NCBI GenBank assembly: GCA_903926465.1
Contig: CAIYJE010000195.1
Span: 1 to 64,000 of the forward strand
Length of the DNA: 64,000 nt
Direction: 5' to 3'
DNA from: an uncultured Planctomycetales bacterium
GTDB lineage: Bacteria; Planctomycetota; Planctomycetia; Isosphaerales; Isosphaeraceae
The notes beneath the pieces were generated by a model, which saw only the letters and a list, made by a program, of their open reading frames with translations, was not told where the DNA came from and ran no database searches. The position numbers and the translations under genes were made by a program. Shown piece by piece: positions 8,581 to 17,652 of the stretch. The stretch's first letter is position 1, and each line of letters opens with the position of its first letter.

Positions 8581-11520
8581 TCAACGGACCAGCTCACTCC
8601 GGCTGTCGGCGGTGGCCCCCAGCACCCGCGCCCCATGATGAGGTACAGCTGTACCCGGATGCACAATGAGCTGAGCCGCCCCCCGACCGGTTGCCTCCAG
8701 GGGCCGGAGCTGGGTTTCCCAGCCCTCGCACAACTGGTGCACAAATTGCTGAGCGTCTGGCGTGATCGTCTTGACCGCCCTGATCTGGTGAAACCGGATC
8801 AGTTCCCGTAGGAGGCGAGTCCGGACATCGGGCCTGGGTGAGGAAGCCTGACTCGTCGGGTCGACAACCGCCGACCAGGGCATCCGGTTGGGAGTGCCCT
8901 CCAGCAGAACCACCTGGGCGGCAAGCCTTGAAGGACGCTTGCCTACATGATCATGGGGATGCACCAGGCAAACAAAGACCAGGCGATCCTGAGCCAGCCG
9001 ATTGGCCTCGTGCACACCAGGATCAAGCCGGCCACCATCCATCTCATCAAGCCGGTCAAGCACCAGCAGCACAGGTTCCGCAGTGCCTGCCGAGACACCA
9101 GTCTGGGCCGCAAACCGGGTGCGTAAACGATCGAATGCGGGCACCAGCGCGGGGTTCGTGGTCAGTGGAGGCTGATCCAGCCCATACATGGTACCCAGAA
9201 ATTCATGTTCAAACATGGCTTGGGCCAGACTGCGGGCCATAGTATCGGCGGAAACCGGATACATTTCACAAACCAACGCCCGCACCAGTAAGGTTTCAAA
9301 CGCATGCAGGTGGCCCCGCACCGCATGCTGAGTGACCCCCTGGGGATGACGACGAAATCCATTGAGAGATTCCGGGATGAACGCCACTCTCCCGTTCTGG
9401 ATCTGCCTGGCGTACAGGTACCAGTCTCCTGCAAACTTCAACTGGAGTTGCAGAAGCTCTTGGGCGTGTTCGAGCAGGCCTGCGCGGCGGAACAGCACGG
9501 CACTGGCGTTGGGAATGGTGTTCTTGATCGCCAGGCCCCGTTCCACGTCTTCACGGCCCGACACCACGTACGGGGCCCGCCAGCGGGTGGGGGAAAGGTC
9601 ATGGGTGTGGTCCAGAAAATCGTCGGCCAGCCGTTCATCCTCGGGCCCCAGCAACCTGGACTGGCAGTAGGCCAGCTTCACATCCTGGTCCATGAATCGG
9701 GGCACCAGGCGTCTCAGAAAATCGGGATGGCAGCAGTCATCCGACTCGGCAATCCAGACCAGGTCGCCGGTGACTAGCTCCAGCCCCTTGATCCACTGGC
9801 GGAAGGTGCTGCCGCTGTTCTGGGTGTTGGGCACAATTCTGAACGGCACCGGTGACTCGGCGGCCAGTCTTTCGATCACCTCCAGGCTGTGGTCGGGCGA
9901 GGCGTCATCCAGCACCACAATTTCCGAGGGCAGCAGAGTTTGCTGAAAGATGCTGCGGAGCCTGGTTTCCAGGTACTGGGCATGGCGATAGTTGGGAACA
10001 ATCACCGAGACCGTGGGCACCCGCTCAGGTCGATCGGGCTGATACTGATAGCTGGATTCCAGCAGTTCCCGGAACCGGGCCAGGAACCGGGGCCAGGTGA
10101 ATTCGGTGCGAATGGCGTGCTGGCCATGTTGCCCCAGGGCCTGTCGCCGGTCGGGATCTTGAAGCAGGCGATGGGCGGCCTGCGCCATCGCTTCCACGTC
10201 GAGGTACGGCACACAAATTCCAGAGCCGGGCAGCACCTCTTCGGCCCCGCCAGAGCCCGCGAATGCGAGCACCGGGAGCCCGGTCTCCATCGCTTCCAGC
10301 ATGGCAAACGGGCAGGGATCTTCACGCGAGGTCAGCAAGAAGAGATCGGAGGCCAGAAAGAAGTCGGTGGGGTCTGGCCGGGGCCCGACAAAATGAATGC
10401 GGTGGGCCTGGGACGTGGCCTGGACATCATGTTCGAGCCAGGTTTTGAGCAAAATGTCATTGCAATGCCCAACCCAAATGAAGTGGGTGGGCGAGCCGTC
10501 GAACTCGGTGTCCAGCAAGCGGCCGGCCACCTGCACGAACAGGTCGGCCCCCTTGCGCTGGTCCACGGTACCACAGCCCAGAACGAGCCGGCTGTTCTCG
10601 GGAAGCTGGAGTTCCTGCAAAATCCGTTTCCGAGCGCTCGCGCGATCTTGGCCCCAGGTCTTGGGCGCCAGACCGTAATGGAATGTTTCCACGGCGGCCG
10701 AATTGAAGCCGTGAAGATCGACCAGCGACTGTTTGACAACGTTCGCCGGTGCAATCACTTTCCTGGAGGCCGCTTCGATCTGCCGCATGGCTTGCTGGCC
10801 ACCATAGATCTGGATGGCCCTGGGCAGTTCATGGATCCAGGAGAGTACCGGCACGCCGGCATCGGCCAGGGCCGGGTGAAAGTCGCTCACTGCCATGGTG
10901 TTGCAAAGCGCCATCCCCTCCTCGGCATAACCGCGGAACATGCGTGCGATCAGCGCGGGCAGGTCGGTGAGCGCACCAAAGCCGCGCTCTTCCAGCTGTT
11001 TGAGTTCCAGGGTTGGGGCGGCCTTGGCAAACGCCTCCACCAGGTCCCCTCCCTCTTTCAAAACCACCCAGCAGTCCAGCTCTGGAAAACCACGAAGTTC
11101 TTCGGCCAGCCGCAGCAAGCAGTGAGGCGCACCCGTACGACAGGCAGAATGCCCCACCAGCAGCAACTGGAACCGGTTGCCGGCACGGGCTGCCGGACCG
11201 GCCCCGGTGCCTTGGTAATTCCACGGCAACTCCGAAAACAAGAGCCCCTGGCCGGTCGCTGGGGTCCAGATCCGGAGCCGGCTGCGCAGGCCTGGAAGGT
11301 TACGGATCACCCGATAGCTTCGTTTCAACGCCTGGCGACGGCGAGATTGGGGCGGGGCCACCCGTCGGGCTGCGCCTCGGATTTTGTTGGCAAGCTTCCA
11401 GGTCAGAGAACTGGAGACCTGCTCTTGGTGGCGTTCGAGCTCATCGAGCCGCCGTTCAAGGCGGTCGATCCTGGCATCTTTCTCAGCGAGACGGATTTGC
11501 CACTGATCATTCGTGAGCAC
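8581..11520 (-). CDS. Fused multi-domain glycosyltransferase (GT4 + GT2)
   Basis: This 979-residue protein starts with a charged coiled coil (RLAEKDARIDRLERRLDELE) followed by SSSLTWKLANKIRG. A GT-B (GT4-like) unit follows, with LVLGCGTVDQRKGADLFVQV, HFVGPRPDPTDFFLASDLFL and DPCPFAMLEAMETGLPVLAF (donor-binding E region). Then comes a GT2 unit with VSVIVPNYRHAQYLETRL, VVLDDASPD and a DDCCHPDFL acidic motif. The last ~200 residues (PVLLVLDRLDEMDGGRLD onward) resemble no domain I recognise. The GTG start at 11520 is supported by GAGGAG seven bases upstream; a longer frame to 11703 lacks this. It presumably adds two different sugars in sequence. It is the first gene of an operon with methyltransferase 7470-8468. 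Confidence 0.85.
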   Translation of the reverse strand: MLTNDQWQIRLAEKDARIDRLERRLDELERHQEQVSSSLTWKLANKIRGAARRVAPPQSRRRQALKRSYRVIRNLPGLRSRLRIWTPATGQGLLFSELPWNYQGTGAGPAARAGNRFQLLLVGHSACRTGAPHCLLRLAEELRGFPELDCWVVLKEGGDLVEAFAKAAPTLELKQLEERGFGALTDLPALIARMFRGYAEEGMALCNTMAVSDFHPALADAGVPVLSWIHELPRAIQIYGGQQAMRQIEAASRKVIAPANVVKQSLVDLHGFNSAAVETFHYGLAPKTWGQDRASARKRILQELQLPENSRLVLGCGTVDQRKGADLFVQVAGRLLDTEFDGSPTHFIWVGHCNDILLKTWLEHDVQATSQAHRIHFVGPRPDPTDFFLASDLFLLTSREDPCPFAMLEAMETGLPVLAFAGSGGAEEVLPGSGICVPYLDVEAMAQAAHRLLQDPDRRQALGQHGQHAIRTEFTWPRFLARFRELLESSYQYQPDRPERVPTVSVIVPNYRHAQYLETRLRSIFQQTLLPSEIVVLDDASPDHSLEVIERLAAESPVPFRIVPNTQNSGSTFRQWIKGLELVTGDLVWIAESDDCCHPDFLRRLVPRFMDQDVKLAYCQSRLLGPEDERLADDFLDHTHDLSPTRWRAPYVVSGREDVERGLAIKNTIPNASAVLFRRAGLLEHAQELLQLQLKFAGDWYLYARQIQNGRVAFIPESLNGFRRHPQGVTQHAVRGHLHAFETLLVRALVCEMYPVSADTMARSLAQAMFEHEFLGTMYGLDQPPLTTNPALVPAFDRLRTRFAAQTGVSAGTAEPVLLVLDRLDEMDGGRLDPGVHEANRLAQDRLVFVCLVHPHDHVGKRPSRLAAQVVLLEGTPNRMPWSAVVDPTSQASSPRPDVRTRLLRELIRFHQIRAVKTITPDAQQFVHQLCEGWETQLRPLEATGRGAAQLIVHPGTAVPHHGARVLGATADSRSELVR

Positions 11521-11962
11521 AAACCTACTCCTCAAAAACGCCCCCGGCGGCCAGTTTCGCGCGGCCGACCCTATCGCTCCTGGATTTCCCACGAGAGCAA
11601 CCGCACTTGGCGGTGGGGCGTGGAACACGGCGGGGATGTTAAGCCGAGAGCCAGATCTCGTCCAGATCCGTTCCCAGATCAGCCCATTTCCCTGTTCGCT
11701 CACCCGGTTTCCAACCGTCCTCTAGTTCTGTGAAGTGATCCCAAACCGGCTCGGCCGCGACCAAGCCGGTCGGTAGCAGGTTCCAACAAGGATTGCAGGA
11801 AGGAAGACGATGGCAGGCCGCTAAGCCTATCGAGGCCAAGAGGGGACTTGCCCAAACTTGCATCCCCAACACGTACCGATCCAAGCAAGGCAAACCACCA
11901 GGCCTACACAGGCCCCGTGAACAGCCCAAACCTCCTGGCTCATTCCCAATGAGGGCAACCCG
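11521..11962. other. Divergent intergenic region
   Basis: About 440 bases separate the fused glycosyltransferase (minus) from the next plus-strand unit. No convincing gene is seen; the short overlapping frames have no protein-like composition. Promoters for both directions must lie here, but none could be named. Ribosome-binding sites are clear on both sides: GAGGAG near 11528-11533 on the minus strand and GAGGG at 11951-11955 on the plus strand. Confidence 0.4.
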
Positions 11963-13009
11963 GTGAACCACGCGGCCCCAAAGATCGTTGGCAACACCCT
12001 GTCTGAGCCACCACACCTCTGGCAACCGCCACCAGAGCGGCTGCGGGTGTTGGTTTTGATTCCCGGCACTGTCCATGAATTCCATGATCTGTATGGCCGC
12101 TGGCTGGGAGAGGCCGTGCAAGCGCTGGGAGCAACAGTGACGGTGTGCACCGTGGACGCGGTGCCGCCAGGGGGCTACGAACTTTGCCTGATCGCCAACA
12201 TCAGCGAGGTCCTCGATCATGCAGGGACGGACGGCCGTTCCCTGCTGTCCAGGGTCTGCCTGCAGTGCGAGAGCACGGTGGCCTTGACGTGGGATTGTGT
12301 TCGAACGAACGAGTACCGCCGGGGGCTGGAGCACTGCCGGGCGCTGGGAATTCGCCGGGTGCTTGACCTCGGTTATGCCGAGCAGGGTGAACCGGTGCAG
12401 AAGCAGGGATTCAGGTACGACTTCGTATTTGACGGGCTGCTGAAGTCACAGACTCAGCTCCAACACGTGGCCGACCCAGGGCCCGAGCGCACCATTCCCT
12501 GGGCCTTTGTGGGTTTGAATCAGCCGCGGTGGGTGGCCCTGGCTCACCAGCTCGTCAAAGAGTTCGATCCTGGCGGGTTTATCTACCTGCCCGAGGTTTC
12601 AGCCCTGAAAAAGCCTGGTGCTCCGCACCTGGGTCCACGGCAGCTCCTAAAGGTTCTGGAACGAACGCAATTCTACGTGTGGTGCTCGCATCACGAGCAC
12701 TTTTCCATGGAATTGCTCCGGTTCAAGTCGGCCTGGATGGCCGGCTGTGTTCCGATCAAGGTGGTGGGCGACCGTGACCAGCTACCAGCCCATCTGCCGT
12801 TCGCGGATCTGGTGGTCCGTGAATCCCACGTGGCTGAGATGCTGAACTGCCTGGATTTCCAGGAATCTTGGCAGACGTTCGCAGCCGAATACTTGCGCTT
12901 CCCCAGGCTGGAAGACGAGATCCGGCGATGGTTGACCACGTGTGGATTCGTTCAACCGTCCACGGTGCATGGGAATGGTCCGGCAAGTTCGCTGAAACGG
13001 GTGGCCTGA
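11963..13009 (+). CDS. Putative GT-B glycosyltransferase-like protein
   Basis: This 348-residue protein has a GTG start with GAGGG seven bases upstream. The N-terminal half begins RLRVLVLIPGTVHEFHDLYGRWLGEAVQAL and continues YELCLIANISEV, a Rossmann pattern. The C-terminal half (FIYLPEVSALKKPGAP, FYVWCSHHEHFSMELLRFKSAWMAGCVPIKVVGD) resembles the donor-binding half of CgeB/GT1-like proteins, where an E and a G-x-x-P-I/V element face the nucleotide sugar. Family assignment is tentative. It is the first of a plus-strand run of five genes to 18696, with 26 bases before the GT2 gene that follows. Confidence 0.55.
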   Translation: MNHAAPKIVGNTLSEPPHLWQPPPERLRVLVLIPGTVHEFHDLYGRWLGEAVQALGATVTVCTVDAVPPGGYELCLIANISEVLDHAGTDGRSLLSRVCLQCESTVALTWDCVRTNEYRRGLEHCRALGIRRVLDLGYAEQGEPVQKQGFRYDFVFDGLLKSQTQLQHVADPGPERTIPWAFVGLNQPRWVALAHQLVKEFDPGGFIYLPEVSALKKPGAPHLGPRQLLKVLERTQFYVWCSHHEHFSMELLRFKSAWMAGCVPIKVVGDRDQLPAHLPFADLVVRESHVAEMLNCLDFQESWQTFAAEYLRFPRLEDEIRRWLTTCGFVQPSTVHGNGPASSLKRVA

Positions 13010-13035
13010 CCGCAGGCAGAGGGGGGTTGGCAAAC

Positions 13036-13806
13036 ATGGATGGCCTGACGATTGCGATTCCGACCTGGAATCATGAATTCTTCCTGCCTCGCTCGATCCT
13101 TTCAGCCCTGGAGGTGGTGCGTGAATTGCGGTCCTTCGATGTGCCGGCCGAAGTGCTTGTCATCGACGACGGTTCACGCGACGGTTCCTCGGGACTGCTA
13201 CGCAACCTTGAGGCGCGTTATGCCGGCAAGGGGCTCCGGGTTCGCCAGCACCTGACCAATTCCGGCCCAGCAGAGACACGCAATTCCGCCTTGCGGCACT
13301 CCCAGTATGCGTCGATTGTGTTCTTGGACGCAGACAACGAGCTTTTCCCCCAGAACATGCCCACGCTCTATCGGGCTCTGCGCGAAACCGGCGCGGCGAG
13401 CGTTTACGGCAACCTGTTCAAATGCCGCCAGGGCTCGTCCAAGGCATTTCAACTCCTGAGCAATGAGAGTATCCAATCCCGCTTATTTGATCAGAATTAC
13501 ATTGATACTTGTGCGCTCTTTGATCGGGCTCAACTTCTGGATCTGAATGGCTACTGTTCTCAGTACTGGGAAGACTGGGAAATGTGGATGCATCTGGCCA
13601 CCAACGGTCGCCGGATCATCTTTATTCCCCTCTCCATCGGCTGCTATTACGAGCTGCCCAACTCGATGGTTCAAGCCCACTCGGATACCCAGTGGAACGC
13701 GCAATGGGACCGTACCCAGCGGATCTATAAGCAGGTCGGCTTCCGGAAATTCCTAGCCACTCGCACCGAGCAACTGAGCTATCTCCCCGGAGTGGGTTAC
13801 CTCTGA
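13036..13806 (+). CDS. GT2 family glycosyltransferase
   Basis: This 256-residue inverting GT-A enzyme is compact. It has LTIAIPTWNHEFFLPRSIL at the start, VLVIDDGSRDGS (first acidic motif), NSGPAETRNSALRHSQYASIVFLDADNELFP (DAD metal site near residue 100), and a late YWEDWEMWMHLATNG that supplies the ED pair seen in GT2 acceptor regions. The start at 13036 is chosen because the first strand begins immediately and GAGGGGGG lies about ten bases upstream. It lies 26 bases downstream of 11963-13009, consistent with co-transcription. Confidence 0.85.
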   Translation: MDGLTIAIPTWNHEFFLPRSILSALEVVRELRSFDVPAEVLVIDDGSRDGSSGLLRNLEARYAGKGLRVRQHLTNSGPAETRNSALRHSQYASIVFLDADNELFPQNMPTLYRALRETGAASVYGNLFKCRQGSSKAFQLLSNESIQSRLFDQNYIDTCALFDRAQLLDLNGYCSQYWEDWEMWMHLATNGRRIIFIPLSIGCYYELPNSMVQAHSDTQWNAQWDRTQRIYKQVGFRKFLATRTEQLSYLPGVGYL

Positions 13807-13954
13807 GTCACGGTTTTCGGCCCTGACGAGCCGTTTCAAACCCGGGCCTGGCTCCAAAGTCTGCAAGCTGGCGGGACGAGGTTTTGAAATCACGTGTTGA
13901 CGCAGGGCTTGCGCCACTTTTGAGTCACATATCCAGAGTCAGGATCTCAAGTTC

Positions 13955-14911
13955 ATGACCACGCCTTCCACGCCACGGCTCCCCAAGATCGCCACGCTCG
14001 ACTCGGTCTGGAGTTCCGTTGCCGAGTTTGCAGCCAGGAGGGGGGCCAGTCCTTCGCAAACCGACCGGTTTGGCCCGCTTGACGCGTACCTGATTCACCT
14101 GTTTCTTGAATTTGGTCCCGGGCCGGCCCTGGTCATCGACCTGGCCTGGGCCACAACCGGGGCGGGAAGCAGCGTGGTTTGCCTGGCCAACGACCGAACG
14201 TGCAGGCTACTGGTCGAGCCAAGCGACCAGGCCGAATTACCCGGGCTCTTGACCAATTACGCGCTGGACGCGGCCCTGGCTGCGGCTCGGACGCTGCAAC
14301 CCATCTCGCAGGCAGACGAAGCCCTGGCGGTGGCGCGGCGAAGGCCCCATGAAAAGCCGTTGATCCTGGTCGACGCCCAGCGGTCTCCCCTGGCCGCCGA
14401 TGGCCCACTGGCCATTTTGCAAGACGCCCCAGAGGCCTTGATTCTTGTTCTTGGGGCGGGGCGACTTGACACATGCACTGCGGCCAACCAATTGGTGGCC
14501 GCCTGCCTGGACTCGGCAGAGGCCCGGTTCTGGCGGTTGAGCGAGGTTTCGGCCTCGCTCCACGGAGCGCAGACCGTGCTGCTAGCCCACCGCGACAATT
14601 CCCACGCACCAGCGCTCGTCCGACAAATTGAGGACCTGTTCACCACCAATTTCGATTATCTAGATGCCCTCCACAAGGCTTGCATGTACACCGTGAACCG
14701 GGCGATTGCCGAGCGGCTGGAACGTGAAGTCGAGCAGTTGAAACACACCGTGAAACGGCTTGAAACGCCGTTGATCTTGCAGACCTATCGTCGGGTGACC
14801 GGCTTTGCCAGGCGCCATCGCAAACTGCTTGCTCCGCCCGGTTCCTCGCGGGAAGCTGCGGCGCTCAGGTTGGTGGCAGCCAGGCGTCAACTCCGGAAAA
14901 CGGCCGCATGA
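13955..14911 (+). CDS. Unrecognised protein with C-terminal coiled coil
   Basis: I do not recognise this 318-residue protein as a known family. Its middle has alternating hydrophobic strands (ALVIDLAWATTGAGSSVVCLA, KPLILVDAQRSPLA, ALILVLGAGRLD, QTVLLAHRDNS) that suggest a Rossmann-like fold, perhaps a methyltransferase relative without a clear SAM motif. The last part is a coiled coil (ERLEREVEQLKHTVKRLE) followed by basic, Arg-rich sequence. That arrangement also occurs in neighbouring glycan proteins here. AGGA lies about 11 bases before the ATG. The 148-base gap before it and the 264-base gap after it show no gene. Confidence 0.6.
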   Translation: MTTPSTPRLPKIATLDSVWSSVAEFAARRGASPSQTDRFGPLDAYLIHLFLEFGPGPALVIDLAWATTGAGSSVVCLANDRTCRLLVEPSDQAELPGLLTNYALDAALAAARTLQPISQADEALAVARRRPHEKPLILVDAQRSPLAADGPLAILQDAPEALILVLGAGRLDTCTAANQLVAACLDSAEARFWRLSEVSASLHGAQTVLLAHRDNSHAPALVRQIEDLFTTNFDYLDALHKACMYTVNRAIAERLEREVEQLKHTVKRLETPLILQTYRRVTGFARRHRKLLAPPGSSREAAALRLVAARRQLRKTAA

Positions 14912-15175
14912 CCCATCCCAAATCCGGACCAAGCCCTGTTCAAGGCCCGATGCCAACCGCGTTCCAAGGCCGGCCGGCTGGTGCCGCCCCGTGGGCCGAC
15001 CGGGATTGACGCAATGGGACATCTTTGCGAAAACGCGAACGCAAAGCCGATCTTGTGACGCGGCCCAAACAAACTGCCGAGAACAAAGGGGGCCATGGCA
15101 TGGACGCCAGGTTACCCGGATCTACGCCTTGCCACGCGCAATTCTGCTCCGCTGCCGGAAAGGAAAAGGCAGGAT

Positions 15176-17587
15176 ATGGATCACACAGGCGAGCAGACGC
15201 GGCTGAGAGCCCAGATTGCCTCCCTTGAGAATCAGAACCTGTTGCTCAAGCAGAGCCTGGCCGAACTTGAGACCAGCCTGGCCTGGGTTCTCGTGTCTCG
15301 GGCACGCTCGGCCAGACGCAAGCTGTTTCGGGAAGGGACGTTCCGAGGCCGGTGCTGGAACGCGTTCGCGCGGTTCGGCCGGAGCACCCTGACCCAGGGA
15401 CCAGTCTCCGCTTGTCGCAAAGCAGGCCGGCGGATTCTAGGCCGCCCGCCAGTTCAGGAGCCAATCGCTTCTGAAATCCAGAATCTGGGGGCGCACTTTC
15501 AATCAGATCTCGATCCAGGCCCACTCCCAATCCCGGTCTTCACGCACTGGAGTCCGGTCGACGTCTCGATCATCATTCCGGTCTATAACCACCTGGAACA
15601 AACGCGGGCCTGCCTGGATTCGATTGCTCGGTCCACCAGTCCCGAGATCCGTTACGAAGTGGTGGTCATCGACGATGCTTCCAGCGACGACACCCAGGCC
15701 GTCCTGGAGAATGGCCCGGGCCTGGTCTACCTGCGCAACCCCCAGAACCTGGGTTTCATTGGCTCCTGCAACCGGGGCGCCAGCGCCGCACGCGGTGCGT
15801 ACCTGGTATTTCTGAATAATGACACGGTGGTCACCCAGGGCTGGCTGGCCGCCCTGCACGAAACCTTCCAGCAGATTCCCGAGGCCGGCCTGGTGGGTGC
15901 CAAGCTGGTTTACCCGGATGGCCGGCTCCAGGAAGCCGGCGGTGTGATCTGGGGCGATGCCAGCGGCGCCAACTACGGCCACTCAGACGACCCAGAGCAC
16001 CCGCGCTACAACTTCCTACGCGAGGCCGACTACTGCTCAGGCGCGTGCATCATGGTTCCCAAACCGCTGTTTGAGGAACTGGGCGGCTTCGATGCCCATT
16101 ACAGCCCCGCCTATTACGAAGACGTCGATCTGGCCTTCAAAGTCCGGCACGCGGGCCACAAGGTGCTGTACCAGCCTCGCGCCCGGATTATCCATCATGA
16201 AGGGGTCAGTTCCGGCACCAACCTGGACTCGGGCGTCAAATCGTTCCAGCGGATCAATCAGCCCAAGTTTCGTGACCGGTGGCAGCACCGGCTCAAGGGT
16301 CATCCCACGCCGCCCACCAGTCGGTTCCGGATTGTGGATGCCCATGGTTTAGCCAGCCCCCGGCCCGACCACATTCTGGTCATTGATCACCGCGAGTTGA
16401 CCCCCGACCGAGACTGCGGCTCATTGCGCATGTGGGAGTTGCTGGTCGCGTTCCGGGCCCGTGGCCACCACGTCACGTTTGTCCCAGAAAACCTGATTGC
16501 CAACCCTCCGTATCTGGACAATCTCCAGGCGCTGGGCGTAGAGGTGATCCGCAAGCCCTATTATGACCACATCAACACCTACCTGCGCGAACAGGGGACC
16601 GATTTCGGCCTGATCGTACTTTCCAGGGCGTTTGTGACGGCCAGACATCTCTGGGCTGTCAGACAATACGCGCCCCAGGCTCGGGTGGTGTTTGACACGG
16701 TCGACCTGCAGTTTCTGAGGGAAGAACGGCAAGCCCGGATCCAGAGGCTGACCGACCTGCCGGCCGATCTTCTGGACCGCAAGGCCGAGGAACTGCGCCT
16801 GGTTGAGCAAACCGACCTCACGCTGGTGGTGAGCACCGAAGAGCAGAAGCGGCTCCAGGCGGAATGCCCAGGGTGCACAATCAAGGTTTTGCCAACCATT
16901 TATCCGGTCGATCATTCCCCACGCCCAGGATATCAGCAACGCCGAGACTTCTTGTTCATTGGCGGGTTTGAGCATGCGCCCAACGCGGATGCCGTGCTCT
17001 ATTTTGCACGCGAGATCTTTCCAGAGATCCAGGCCCAGCTCCCTGAGGTGGTCTTTCACGTGGTGGGCCCAGATCCCACGCCTGAAATTCTGGCCTTGGC
17101 AGGTCCCCAGATTCAGGTGCACGGCCATGTGCCCCAGGTGGAACCCTTGTTCGACCGTTGCCGACTTTCCGTGGCTCCACTCCGGTACGGGGCCGGCGTG
17201 AAGGGGAAGGTGAACCAAAGCATGGCGCTGGGGGTACCGGTGGTGGGGAGCCCGATTGCGGCCGAGGGGATGCACCTCACGCACGGACATGACATCTTGA
17301 TTGCCAGCACGCCCCACGAGTTCGCCACCGCGGTGGTCAGGCTCTGGAGCAGCCCCGACCTCTGGCAGCAACTGGTCACCCATGGACGCCAGAATCTGCA
17401 AGATCATTACTCGGTCCAGGCGGCCAGTCCCCGGGTGGATGAGTTGCTGGCCTGGGCCGGAATCCGCACCCAGCAGCCGGTGAATCCGGCAACCAAGGGC
17501 CCTCATCGGTTCGTTCGCCCGTCGGCCAGGCATCTGGAATTGCAACAGCGCTTCACGAACCCGGACCAAACCCCACAGCTTCGCTAG
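15176..17587 (+). CDS. Fused GT2-GT4 glycosyltransferase
   Basis: This 803-residue bifunctional glycosyltransferase begins with a leucine-rich coiled coil (RAQIASLENQNLLLKQSLAE) and TSLAWVLVSRARSARRK. The GT2 domain spans about 120-400: VSIIIPVYNHLEQTRACL, VVVIDDASSDD, NLGFIGSCNRGA, VFLNNDTVV (DxD-like) and YYEDVDLAFKVRHAGHKVLY. The C-terminal GT-B domain (about 430-760) holds RDCGSLRMWELLVAFRARGH, FLFIGGFEHAPNADAVLYF, VVGPDPTPE and RYGAGVKGKVNQSMALGVPV. The start at 15176 is favoured by AGGAAAAGGCAGGA just upstream; a frame start at 15095 would add a non-conserved leader. It sits mid-operon between 13955-14911 and 17653-18696. Confidence 0.88.
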   Translation: MDHTGEQTRLRAQIASLENQNLLLKQSLAELETSLAWVLVSRARSARRKLFREGTFRGRCWNAFARFGRSTLTQGPVSACRKAGRRILGRPPVQEPIASEIQNLGAHFQSDLDPGPLPIPVFTHWSPVDVSIIIPVYNHLEQTRACLDSIARSTSPEIRYEVVVIDDASSDDTQAVLENGPGLVYLRNPQNLGFIGSCNRGASAARGAYLVFLNNDTVVTQGWLAALHETFQQIPEAGLVGAKLVYPDGRLQEAGGVIWGDASGANYGHSDDPEHPRYNFLREADYCSGACIMVPKPLFEELGGFDAHYSPAYYEDVDLAFKVRHAGHKVLYQPRARIIHHEGVSSGTNLDSGVKSFQRINQPKFRDRWQHRLKGHPTPPTSRFRIVDAHGLASPRPDHILVIDHRELTPDRDCGSLRMWELLVAFRARGHHVTFVPENLIANPPYLDNLQALGVEVIRKPYYDHINTYLREQGTDFGLIVLSRAFVTARHLWAVRQYAPQARVVFDTVDLQFLREERQARIQRLTDLPADLLDRKAEELRLVEQTDLTLVVSTEEQKRLQAECPGCTIKVLPTIYPVDHSPRPGYQQRRDFLFIGGFEHAPNADAVLYFAREIFPEIQAQLPEVVFHVVGPDPTPEILALAGPQIQVHGHVPQVEPLFDRCRLSVAPLRYGAGVKGKVNQSMALGVPVVGSPIAAEGMHLTHGHDILIASTPHEFATAVVRLWSSPDLWQQLVTHGRQNLQDHYSVQAASPRVDELLAWAGIRTQQPVNPATKGPHRFVRPSARHLELQQRFTNPDQTPQLR

Positions 17588-17652
17588 CCGTCCCCAGATC
17601 AAGAACCCACCCGGCGACCACGTGCCCAAGCCTTCATGAGGAAGCTGATACC

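Noticed and set aside
9889-11733. 614-codon plus-strand frame
   Set aside because: It is fully antisense to the fused glycosyltransferase, whose motifs and ribosome-binding site are clear; the translation is rich in Gly/Arg/His and has no domain.
16421-17629. 402-codon minus-strand frame
   Set aside because: Antisense to the GT-B half of the fused glycosyltransferase; no recognisable domain.
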